Source of the DNA: Kuschelorhynchus macadamiae
Taxonomy: Eukaryota; Arthropoda; Insecta; Coleoptera; Curculionidae
DNA length: 64,000 nucleotides
NCBI GenBank assembly: GCA_030620095.1
Contig: JAUTXW010000109.1
Location: 1,525,501-1,589,500, forward strand
Reading direction: 5' to 3'
This document shows, piece after piece, positions 12,591-37,313 of the stretch. The notes beneath the pieces were generated by a model. The model searched no databases. It saw nothing but the letters and a program-made list of their open reading frames with translations, and had not been told where the DNA came from. Positions within the stretch are counted from its first letter, which is position 1. Each line of letters begins with the position of its first letter. The position numbers were made by a program, and so were the translations under genes.

Positions 12591-13792
12591 GATATTTAAG
12601 TATTTTTAGGAAATTATATTACCTTAACCTACCCAAAATACCATGTGACTGATCATACCCTAAATATACATTTAGGGTATGATATAACTCCAAAAAATAA
12701 GGTAAAATGTTTATATGCACATTGATCTAATAAAGCCTTGATGTTAAAATATTAATTTCTTTTCTGTTGAGTCTTGTATATTTAAAGAGATTTGTAACTG
12801 AAATTTAATACGCGGTATACTATGATAAATATCAATAAAGCAAATAAATACGTTATAAAACATCTACATTTTATCTTTTTTTTTTCCAATTGCAACCCGT
12901 TTAACCATCTCCGAACTTCTTCTTATGACGTTACTGACTACTTTAAAATAAAGTGTCAAATTCTTCATTTTATTCTATAACAATTGGGACTCGTTGATTT
13001 TTTCGATATTCTGTATTCTTTAGAAATCATTTCAAATATCCATTCACGAATACCTACTTTTTACAATTTTCCCATGTCCTACATGCATTGACACATGACC
13101 TTCAAACTAGGTATGCTTAAATGGACATTTTATTAAATTTATTTATATAGTAAACTGCCCTTAATTTGAATTATAAAAATCTCTAGAAATGTACGAGATG
13201 TATCAATAAGAAGACAAAAATGTACTTTTTTAATGTTTTTAACACAGTATCCCAGTTAGGAATCTCTACCCAACCCATGTTCACCTGTTGTTGGCCTAAG
13301 TTTTTAGAAATACTCTGTATACAATTCATAACGCTATAACACTAAAGCTACATATATTATGTCATGATAGAGGGTGTCTCACCTAAGCGGGCCACTCGAT
13401 TTTACTCCGTTATGATTTAGCTTTAGTTTAGTTTAGAAAACCTCAAACCGGACTTAATAGGCTAGAGTACATACTCAACAATTGGGGCAGCACTAAAGTT
13501 GACCCGCAAAGATAAAATTTTGCATAAAAACAAATACATTTTGCACCGGGTGTCATTTAAAAAAAAGTTTTTTACGTAAAATGTGAGGTACATATCAATG
13601 TTTTGGGATATACTTACCAGTTTGTTGATGGTTGACTTTTTCAAATGTCTATAAACAGGCAGCGCTCAATGCGGACTTGTCAGATTGAGTTATTTAGTCG
13701 CATTTTAGTTACACTTTAATAACATGTACTAGAGATTTTAAACGTGACGAATATACATTACAAAAATTGGTAAATTTTATTTATCCGGAACT
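12591..13792. other. Unassigned AT-rich DNA
   Basis: No gene was recognised. Two 'gggtgtc' mariner-end-like words at about 13372 and 13546 may mark a small nonautonomous element, but no convincing TIR pair was seen. Confidence 0.4.
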
Positions 13793-13870
13793 TCCCTCGT
13801 TATGAATATTTCCTTTTATTAGAAATACTGAAGTATAACCCAACTTAGTTCAGTACACAGTTATTTAAGA

Positions 13871-13936
<66 letters not shown>

Positions 13937-15690
13937 TGTCTTTTCAAACATTTTTATTGGACGGAATTTCGTTCCAACATATTGGATTGCTACCAATATT
14001 TTATCAGTTTCTATCTATGCCACACTTGATTTTTGGGCATAATTTAAATAAATTCAAAAAGTAGTTTTTACATTGACACAAAATTTGAAATCAATCTGAT
14101 GAGTAGTTTTTGTGCCTTGCCGCGAACTGATAGACAGACAGACAAACCGACAGACGAACCAACGGAACTGATAAAACATATTTTTGGCATCTAGGGACGC
14201 TAAAACGTAAAGATATGTAAAACCAGAGAAGGTGAGGTTTTTCACAATACAAACATTTTATTTGGCCACCATTATGTTCCATCATCATTAATTGGAACCA
14301 CAGTTTTATTAGTTCATCTCTATAATACAGGCTGAATTTCTGAACATTTTACTAAGCCACCATTTTGTTCCGCCATCTCGGATTCGTACTAAAATTTTCC
14401 AGTTTATTCCTACATAATACTTGATTTTGTGCAAACTTTGAGATAAATTAGATAATTAGTTTTTTTAGTAATAATTTTTTTATCGTTTCACTAGGCCGCT
14501 ATCTCGTTCCGGCATATCGGATTTTTACTAAAATATTACCAGGTCCCCATTTGAGCCTTTATTTTTGTCTAAAATTTGAAGTCAATCTGATGAGTAGTTT
14601 TTAAACAATATCGCCAACTGACAAACAGATCGACAGACAAACAGACAGACGGACAAAAATTGATAAAACATATTTTTTAACATGTAAGGACGCTAAAACT
14701 AGAAGGTAATGTAAAACTTGTTGATGATTTTTTCAGATTACAAAAATTTAATTTGGCCGCTATTTTGTTCTGCCATCTTGAATTAGTACCACAGTTTTAC
14801 TAGATTATCTCTATACTATAATGAGTTATGGCACACAATTTTCAATCAGTTCATTAAATAGTTTTTTCGGGCTGAATTTTTAAATATTTTATTAAGTCGC
14901 CATTTTGTTCGGCCATCTTGGATTCGTACCAAAAATGTACCAGTTAATTCTTACATAATACCTGATATTTGAGATAAATTGGAAAAATAGTTTTTTTAAC
15001 AACAATTTTGTAACGTTTCACTAGGCCGCTACCTTGATCCTGGATATTGGATTTTTACCAAAATATTACCAGATCATCTCCATAGGAGCCTTAATTTTTG
15101 ACTAAAATTTCTACTCTGTTCATTGCTCTTGGTCTAAAACTCAGGTCTAAAGATCAGTCAATCTGATGAGCAGTTTTTGAGCTATGCCGCGAACTGACCA
15201 TACCGACAGACGGACCGACGGAATTAGTAAAACATATTTTTTGACATGTAGGGACGCTAAAACGCGATAATGTGTAAAACCTGAAACGGACCTTACAGCC
15301 AAACACAAAAATTATGTTTGGCCGTAATCTTGAATTAGTACCACAGTTTTACTAGTCGATCACTTTAATTTCATTAATTTCATTTCATTCCAGAATTCAC
15401 TAAGTAGGCTTAATTTTTAAATATTTTTTTTATGCCGCCATCTTGGATTCCTACCAAAATTTTACCACTTGATTCCTACATAATACTTGTTTTTTGTCCA
15501 AAATTTGAGATAAATTGGATGAGCACTTTTAGATATTTATCAAAATTATACCAGGACATCCCCATATGGTCCTTAATTTTTGGTCAACATCTGAAGTCAA
15601 TCGGATACATAAGCTATGCCGGGAACAGGCATACCGACAGACCGACGGAATCGAGAAAACATGTTTTTCGTCTTCTATGGACCCTGATTA
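13793..15690 (-). repeat. ACTTCCCTCGT-family repeat, compound reverse copy
   Basis: It begins with 'ccggaacttccctcgttatgaatatttcc', the family's right end in reverse. The internal segment 'gacagacagac...catctagggacgctaaaacg' recurs at about 14190, 14690 and 15245, so three partial units are arranged in tandem about 500 bp apart. Many 'gccgccatcttggattcgtacc' subunits fill the gaps. Confidence 0.7.
13877..13935. repeat. (AT)n microsatellite
   Basis: About 58 bp of alternating AT inside the repeat copy, close to its end. Confidence 0.95.
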
Positions 15691-16032
15691 CAATACTGAT
15701 ACGATACAATATGAGGAATATACCAAAGTTATGCTGCAGTCACAAAGATACCCCAGTTTACGTTATACAATTTAATAACTTTGTTATGAAAAAATAAGTT
15801 ACCTGCTAAAGAAGATGATCAATAAGTAAGAAATGGAGAGTCCTAGACCCATATTATTTTATATTTTGAAATCGTTCTTCAATACTCAATTTAATTTTAA
15901 TATAATATACAGAGGATTGCATTTAAAAAAATAGTCAAAAGAAACAAAGAAATATTTTTGTTTAAATTTTTCGTTTATCTTTTATGGTTCTCCAGATAAG
16001 GGGTTAAGGCATCGTATCACCGCATCATCCTA
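15691..16032. other. Unassigned spacer
   Basis: AT-rich DNA between the repeat and the DD82E element. No feature was recognised. Confidence 0.4.
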
Positions 16033-16465
16033 TAGTTGGCGCATTACCTTTCTGGAATGACGTCACGCTGGTTTCAAATAACGTATTTCTTATATTATTT
16101 ATATTTCAGCGATGATTCCTAACCTAAACGTATGCAGTGATGTAGATAGGAGGGGTGCATTCAGCACTGGCGAAAGCGAATTTAAAATTGGCATTTTCTG
16201 TACAGAAAGCGCTGCAACTTGTCGAAAGTGGCTGGCAAAAAATTAACACTCTCATTGCCATAAAAAAACCCTCATTTTGCACACTTAATACAAAAATAAC
16301 TATTATAACTTCAAAAACTAAAATTATTTTGCAAATAAGACTTTACTAATATAAATTCTTTCATCTTAGTCTTATTCTTTGTTTGCAATGTAATAAATTG
16401 ACGCCAGTTACCCATTTTCATCAAAATTATTTTAATTCTCAATTACAGACAATACTGAAAAAATA

Positions 16466-16655
16466 TTAAGAAAAGGGGAATAACGAACGATGAATCCTTT
16501 ACCTCCAGAATGTTTCAAAAACAAAAAGAGGTAAAAACAAAAATCACAGATTACTTAAAGAACAAAATAAGAGATATGATCTATTGCGTGTATGCTAAAA
16601 ATGAATATGTTACAATGCAGACTTTGCTTTAAAAACTAAAAGAGAGAAATTAATG
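16466..16655 (+). repeat. Inverted partial copy of the element's own transposase gene
   Basis: About 190 bp read on the plus strand match, with some mismatches, the minus-strand coding segment at about 17871-17678 ('aaatattaagaaaagg...aatatgttacaatgcagactttgctt'). It lies just after the transposase stop. A minus-strand transcript would contain both sense and antisense versions and could fold into a long hairpin. Confidence 0.8.
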
Positions 16656-16729
16656 TATAACTAACTAACTTTAAAAATAAAAACTACTCCCCTTCACTGT
16701 CTTCAGAATCAGAACTAAATTCTTCATCG

Positions 16730-18031
16730 TCACTGCTGTCTTACTGCGTCGGTACTAATTACAAGTGGCGCAATGTCTGAAGCATCACATATCTGTATTG
16801 TCTTCCAAGCTTCTTGGATTACCCTTTCTGTGTGGCTGACATAATTTTTCCAATGCTCTGAAGATACTTCATTTATCGCTTTTCCCCACATAGCCAAAAC
16901 TTCCGATGGTATCCCCTTCAGACTAGCAATGTATTGGTCGTATTTCCTCTTACACTCAGACCATACCATTTCAATAGCATTAAATTGACAATGGTATGGA
17001 GGAAGTCTTAGTATTTTGTGGCCCAAAGGTTTCACATATTCGTCAAGGTAGAATGTTTTTTCAATGTTACAATTTTTTTCTACAATGCTCCATATTTCAT
17101 CCTTCATGGCCCTCTCTGGGAAGTCAATGTTCTTTTCTTTTAACCATCCAATCAATCTCTGCTTTGTCCATGATTTTCTTGGAATATCCTCTAAAAGGCC
17201 GGAATGATAGCTTGCGTTGTCCATCACTATCAAACTTTTTGGAGGAAGATTTGGTACCAGCTGATTTTTAAACCAATTTTCAAAATTTTGCTTGTTCATA
17301 TTGTCATGATAATCTCCGCTTTTTAGTCCACTTTTAAATATTAAACTGGCCCCCTTAATAAATCCTTCCTTTGATCCAGCGTGAACTACAATATATCGAT
17401 GACCTTCACTAGCTTTTTCAGAACTTGTAGACATAGTGTTATCCTGCCAGCTGTTTCTAAACGAACCTTTACTAAAAATCCAAGTCTCATCAATAAATAC
17501 GGTGGTATAAGCATCTTGTCCTAGATTTTGATTTTTGACATATTCCCTCAAGAAATTGATTCTCTTGTGGACGATGTGGGGCAAATCCATCAGGTATTTT
17601 CTATTATTTGATTTCTTCCACTTAAAACCAATACTTTTTACGTATTTTCTTAGCGAGGTGATGGAAAAATTAAAATATTCATTTATCTCTTTTAGTTTTT
17701 TAAGCAAAGTCTGCATTGTAACATATTCATTTTTCGCATACATGCAGTAGATCGTATCTCTTATTTTGTTCTTTAAGTAATCTGTAATTTTTGTTTTTAC
17801 CTCTTTTTGCTTTTGAGACATTCTGGAGGTAAAGGATTCATCGCTCGTTATTCCTCTTTTCTTAATATTTATGATTGTTGTATGGCTAAGTTTTGTTGTA
17901 TTTGAAGCTCGTTCAATTATATTATCAGTTTGCGGAAGGATTCCATTTTTAGCTTGCTCTTTTTCCAATTGAAAAAAAGCCAAGATATTCAAAACTATTA
18001 GCTGTGATTGCTGATTATATCTTCGCGGCAT
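16730..18031 (-). CDS. DD82E-type transposase, intact
   Basis: 433 aa from ATG, uninterrupted. The N-terminus (about residues 5-60) is a helix-turn-helix-like DNA-binding region. The catalytic core has VFIDETWIF (D181), IVMDNASYHSG (D271) and QFNAIEMVW (E354). From the second D to the E there are 82 residues, far more than the 34-39 of ordinary Tc1/mariner enzymes; this spacing defines the recently named DD82E/Sailor group (from memory of the literature). The insert between D2 and E is the stretch around WLKEKNIDFPERAMKDEIW. It fills most of the TIR-bounded element, has no visible disabling change, and would catalyse cut-and-paste transposition at TA. The neighbouring decayed elements contrast with this copy's integrity. 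Confidence 0.88.
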   Translation of the reverse strand: MPRRYNQQSQLIVLNILAFFQLEKEQAKNGILPQTDNIIERASNTTKLSHTTIINIKKRGITSDESFTSRMSQKQKEVKTKITDYLKNKIRDTIYCMYAKNEYVTMQTLLKKLKEINEYFNFSITSLRKYVKSIGFKWKKSNNRKYLMDLPHIVHKRINFLREYVKNQNLGQDAYTTVFIDETWIFSKGSFRNSWQDNTMSTSSEKASEGHRYIVVHAGSKEGFIKGASLIFKSGLKSGDYHDNMNKQNFENWFKNQLVPNLPPKSLIVMDNASYHSGLLEDIPRKSWTKQRLIGWLKEKNIDFPERAMKDEIWSIVEKNCNIEKTFYLDEYVKPLGHKILRLPPYHCQFNAIEMVWSECKRKYDQYIASLKGIPSEVLAMWGKAINEVSSEHWKNYVSHTERVIQEAWKTIQICDASDIAPLVISTDAVRQQ

Positions 18032-18350
18032 CTTGCAAAAGTTTAAAAAGAATCACAACAAATCAATGTCAATTTTGACGAATATATTCTGAAAGACACA
18101 TAACCAAAAGCGGCATTGACTGTTGTAAAGAAACGACAATGAGTTTTTTCAAAATGTTTTTGTCACTGTCAGTTAACATAAATCAAACAAAAATAACCAA
18201 AAATGACGTCATTCCAGAAAGGTAATGCGCCAACTATATATAGGTTTACCGCTTTGCCAGACAACTCTCTTCTTAATTGGTTTTTTCTCTCACTTTTGCA
18301 AGAAACCTAAAAGAAACTTAAAGAATAAAAGAGAAATCAGAACATTACTA

Positions 18351-18356
18351 TTTATT
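18351..18356 (-). promoter_or_regulatory. Poly-A signal of the N-acetyltransferase gene
   Basis: AATAAA on the minus strand, about 42 nt after the stop codon at 18398. Confidence 0.55.
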
Positions 18357-18397
18357 TTCCTATTTTTTTTTAAATTTTACAAATACATATGCTACTC

Positions 18398-32870
<14,473 letters not shown>

Positions 32871-34063
32871 GCTAACTATATCAAAAGACGCAACAAACAC
32901 TAAACAATTTAATAAATTATATTGATATTACAAAATCACATTAAAACGTAGCAAGACCTAAAACAGTTATTTGTGTTTTTAGAAAGAAAGAATGTTAAAC
33001 AATAATTATGAGACACGAATGAACGATCTTCATTTCTTTCGGTTGCCATGGATATCAAAGCATCGACAAAAGAGGAAATTTTCTTCTCCATGTAAGATTA
33101 AGGCAGAAACAGACTATTATGTCGTCACCAAAGTTAAATTGTAATATCACGCTTAGAAACACACTACTCATCCCTTGTCATAAGTGTCATGTCACATCAT
33201 ACCAAGGAAAATGATAGTTCGCATATTTTAAGGGTGACGTAAGTTTATGTGATAGCACGTAAGCACACGTGACGTGATAGTAGTCTGGTTCTGCCCTAAA
33301 AGCGCAAAATAAGAAAGCTTTGCGATTTCAGTTGAATTTACGAATTAGTTATTTGGCGAGCGGCTGTAGAAAATAATTATATTACTGTCTGTTTCGATAA
33401 TTGTATGTTGGGTCAAATCTTGCAAGTGACTTTTAAAGTAGTTCGCGTTATCGAAATTGACTGAAATTTGGTACACATACATAAATCCGATAACAACATA
33501 ATTGTATGGTTTCCAATCGTAAATGTCTTATACAGGCTGCGTAAAAATAATGCTGAACTGGAAAGTAAAAAGATAACTAAACTTATGGAACGCCATTTTA
33601 CTTTTTAGTCTGATATATGCCCGGTATTAATTTAAATTGAATGGGACTTCATTACGGCAATTTATTTTATAATATTACAATAAAAATGTAATTTTAACTG
33701 AATCCTTGGAACATCCAGAGCTAAAGCCTTCATATAGATTTTTAACAATCAATTAATTCGATTTAGCTATTAAAATGTATGACAGGATATTTGGATGGGT
33801 CTTTACAAAATTAATTCAATTTTCATTATATTATTATAATTAAAATGCATTTTTTTTATTATAATATAATTTTATTACTTACAAATTTGTTGATAGGTGT
33901 CAATATTTATCAAATATTTAACGAATACCTTTGTAGTATTCTGTGGGAAACAATAAACCGATTATCAATTTTTATGAATGGTATTTTAATTTACAGCAAT
34001 TTCTATGATTATCTATTTTCATTGAAACCAATTTCCATTGATATCAATTTCGATTAAATACAA
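32871..34063. other. Unassigned AT-rich DNA
   Basis: No domain, TIR or splice-supported exon was recognised. Confidence 0.4.
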
Positions 34064-34187
34064 GCCTCTCGAATGCATTTTTATTATCGGAAGTTTCGCC
34101 ATCTATAGCCACCCAAAAGAAATATGCCTCTCGAATGCATTTTTATTATCGGAAGTTTCGCCATCTATAGCGACCCAAAAGAAATAT
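34064..34187 (+). repeat. 62-bp tandem duplication
   Basis: Two units, 34064-34125 and 34126-34187, start GCCTCTCGAATGCATTTTTA and differ at one base ('tagccaccc' versus 'tagcgaccc'). Confidence 0.93.
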
Positions 34188-35636
34188 AATGTGTTTACGT
34201 GAGTGTGTTCGATAACTCAAATTAATTTGCGAGTCTGACGTCATACGAAAGAGAAGTCTTCGCGCCAAAAAAGTTCTGTAAAATTCTGGAGCCTCTCTGG
34301 TCTGGTATTCTATGTTCTAAAATATGAGCCGACTTCGTTGGTTTGCGTATTGCGCTAACATTGGATTGCATTCTAATAATCTTGCTTGCTGAATTTTTAA
34401 TGTCATTTGTGCAATAAAAGACGATGATACGGACCGAATTCAAATAGGCCGTAATGCATTGTCACTTGAAAACATTTGAAGAATTTACGCTTCAATAAAA
34501 TGTTTTTAAAATTATTAAACTGATTATTTTGAATCTATAGATTTTATTTTCAATGCTGTTTATTATGTCCTACCTGTGCAGTTGCAGGCAGTAGAAATCG
34601 AGATTGAAATTATAATCGGAAAACAAAAGTGACAGAATAATACATTTTTAAAAATGTGGATTGTTGCTTACCGTCAAGCTGTTAAGATAAATTTAAAAAA
34701 TGGTAATTTAGGATATATTTACTATAATAATAGAACAATATGGTTTTAGCTACCTGTATAGGGATTTTTGAACCTGGTTTGTATTTTTTAATTGCAAGTA
34801 AAAACTAAAAATGTCCCCTGCAATTATTTTACTTGCAGCATTCTTAACTTTTGTTTTAAATTAATTAATTATTTTTATCAAAATAAATTTCACGAATCCT
34901 CACGATGAGCACTTTAGATAATCTAATATTTGTAAACTTCTAGTTTAATTTTCTTGCTGAAAGCTGAAGATACGGGCGTAGACATACCATTGTAAGTGTA
35001 TCGTGGTGTTAATCATAATTTTATAAACAATGAGTATTAAAAGGGGACTCGTATGTTGCGCTATAGAGGCTGCTTTTCTAGAAGCAACAAGGCCAAATTA
35101 ACTACTTACGATGGTTTGGGGCTCATCTGGGCGAGGCGAAGTTTTGCCATGACGAAAAAACGGTCAATGGGTTTTACGTATTTGGGGGCTCTTCGGCCGC
35201 AACTCAAAATTTACATGATGACAAAAAAAAGAAAAGATCCTCAGTTTTGTATTTCGCTCGCTGATGTCCCCGAGGCCACATTTGAGCCTTACGCGTTATG
35301 GCCTTTGCATTTGCATTTCAATCATCAAATCCCCGAAAAAACATGACGCGGAAGCTCTGTGCTGGAGCCACTGCCGACGCGACGGCGGGGCCTGGCCTGA
35401 AGCAATGGCGGGCCTTATGTAAAAAATAGTATTTGCATGACGTGCGACGCCGACGGTTCGGCAAACTAATTTCAACACTTCGAAATTTTAGTTTTAAATA
35501 AATTTGTACAAGCTATTGTCACAGATTGCAAAACAATTTGTGAAGTAACACTTATTTTCTCGATTAGTGATAGTGTCTGGTTCTGTTGTTGATCAAAGGT
35601 TTATAATTTGAATAGGTCATTGACTTTTTCATTTAC

Positions 35637-35638
<2 letters not shown>
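34188..35638. other. Unassigned region with a GC-richer patch
   Basis: Mostly AT-rich. 35040-35475 is distinctly GC-richer with several CG dinucleotides ('gacgcgacggcggggcc'). Open frames there on both strands show no known domain. Confidence 0.4.

Positions 35639-35689
<51 letters not shown>
35639..35689. repeat. (TA)n microsatellite
   Basis: About 50 bp of TA. Confidence 0.95.
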
Positions 35690-35690
<1 letters not shown>

Positions 35691-37024
35691 ACCATTATTG
35701 TTAAGCCCCTGTGACAAGACTTTACTTAATTATTATACGCTGGTACCTATTTTTACATTTCGTCAAAATGTACTCTTTTCATTTTAAAAAAATCTGGTCA
35801 GCCTACTTTAAATCACGTTTAAGAAGCCAAAAAACCTGCAGTAGCGCCGGCACACAGCTTCCAGGAGAAATTGCAATTTGCCATTACAAATTACAGTGTG
35901 TGGTAATCTGTGTATTATAACTGGGAAATTCAAAACCTTGTTTTCTTTATTCTGGTATAAATATAAACACTAAGTCAAACATCGTTGTTATTGCTCTACC
36001 ATATATGACTAATTGTAGATTAGACCAAGAAATCATCAAAGGTTTGTAGAATAGCTTGTTTTTGAATAGGATGTTGGGAGCTAGATACGTTCGTTTTAAC
36101 TTTTTTTTATTATGCTCTGTAATTTTGTACGTGGTCGCATTTTAAATATAGGGGTGTATATTGTATTCCATAATGATTTAATAACTAAGTATTCCCAATC
36201 CAACAATAATTAATCACGTTTTAACTGTCACTGATTACCTACCAATATGTTTTTCATTATTCGCATCCGACTCGTCATGACGTCGTGCACAACACAACCG
36301 GTTGATTTTAGATGCATATTTAAATCTTCGAACGCATGCCTAGCCAGAAACTCAGGTATTCAAAAATTACAGATTTCTTCTCTTGTTGTCCCTAATTTGC
36401 ACTAGATCGCTCCCCGTCCGATAATTAAAATTGAAACAAGGTGGCTGCATTCAATGAAAATTCATATTCACAAGAATCGACATTAATAAAAATTCGAAAT
36501 CAAAACAATGCACATTAAATAAAACCAGTTACCTTATATCCGCTAATCATTTAAATTCCACAACTCTTATACAATTAAATCTCGTATTAACTTTTATTTA
36601 CTTATTCAAATGTATATTCAAGTATTTTAATTTCTATGGTAAAGGGTCCGTGTTATATCCGTTTGATGTAGTATAAATTACAGATAAACGACTATAAAAA
36701 TCAAAATAATGAGCATTATTCTATTTACATTTTTAGGGTGTTAATGGATGATTGATATTAAAAAGAAATGATATCGTAAAAGATGCTTTATTTTTTTTTG
36801 ATATGCGATAAAAATAAATTAATTTTTTTTATTACATGACTTCTTAAATCAGATTTGCCTACTAGATACGGTTGAAATAAATTAATCTCCACAAAGTCGT
36901 TATTGAATTCTAATGTTTTCGGTATTAATATTAATTTAATGCGATCCAGTTTGAAGCAATTACATTTTAATAAGAGTCAATATATTAAATATTTAAACAG
37001 ATTTTTGTATATGGCATTCATTTC

Positions 37025-37029
<5 letters not shown>
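35690..37029. other. Unassigned AT-rich DNA
   Basis: No coding or mobile signature was recognised. Confidence 0.4.
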
Positions 37030-37080
<51 letters not shown>

Positions 37081-37121
37081 TACATATATACATGTATATA
37101 TATACACATATACATATATAC

Positions 37122-37186
<65 letters not shown>

Positions 37187-37238
37187 TAAATATATACATA
37201 TATACATATATACAAATATACATATATACATATAAACG

Positions 37239-37288
<50 letters not shown>

Positions 37289-37313
37289 TACATATATACA
37301 TATATACATATAT
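37030..37313. repeat. Compound (TA)n / (TACATA)n microsatellite
   Basis: Pure TA blocks alternate with TATACATATACATA blocks over about 285 bp. Confidence 0.95.

Larger units (their letters stand above)
16033..18236. mobile_element. DD82E (Sailor-like) Tc1/mariner-superfamily transposon
   Basis: A perfect TIR of about 33 bp begins TAGTTGGCGCATTACCTTTC and is mirrored at 18236. TA flanks both sides (16031-16032 and 18237-18238). The element is about 2.2 kb and contains one uninterrupted transposase ORF, so it looks complete and possibly active. It ends about 160 bp downstream of the N-acetyltransferase stop codon. An inverted fragment of its own gene sits in the 3' UTR. Confidence 0.85.

Noticed and set aside
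16996..17271. Plus-strand ORFs over the DD82E transposase (also 17535-17750)
   Set aside because: Antisense shadows of the 433-aa minus-strand gene.
35053..35478. Overlapping ORFs in the GC-richer patch as host exons
   Set aside because: Open on both strands with no motif and no good splice borders; kept only as a compositional finding.
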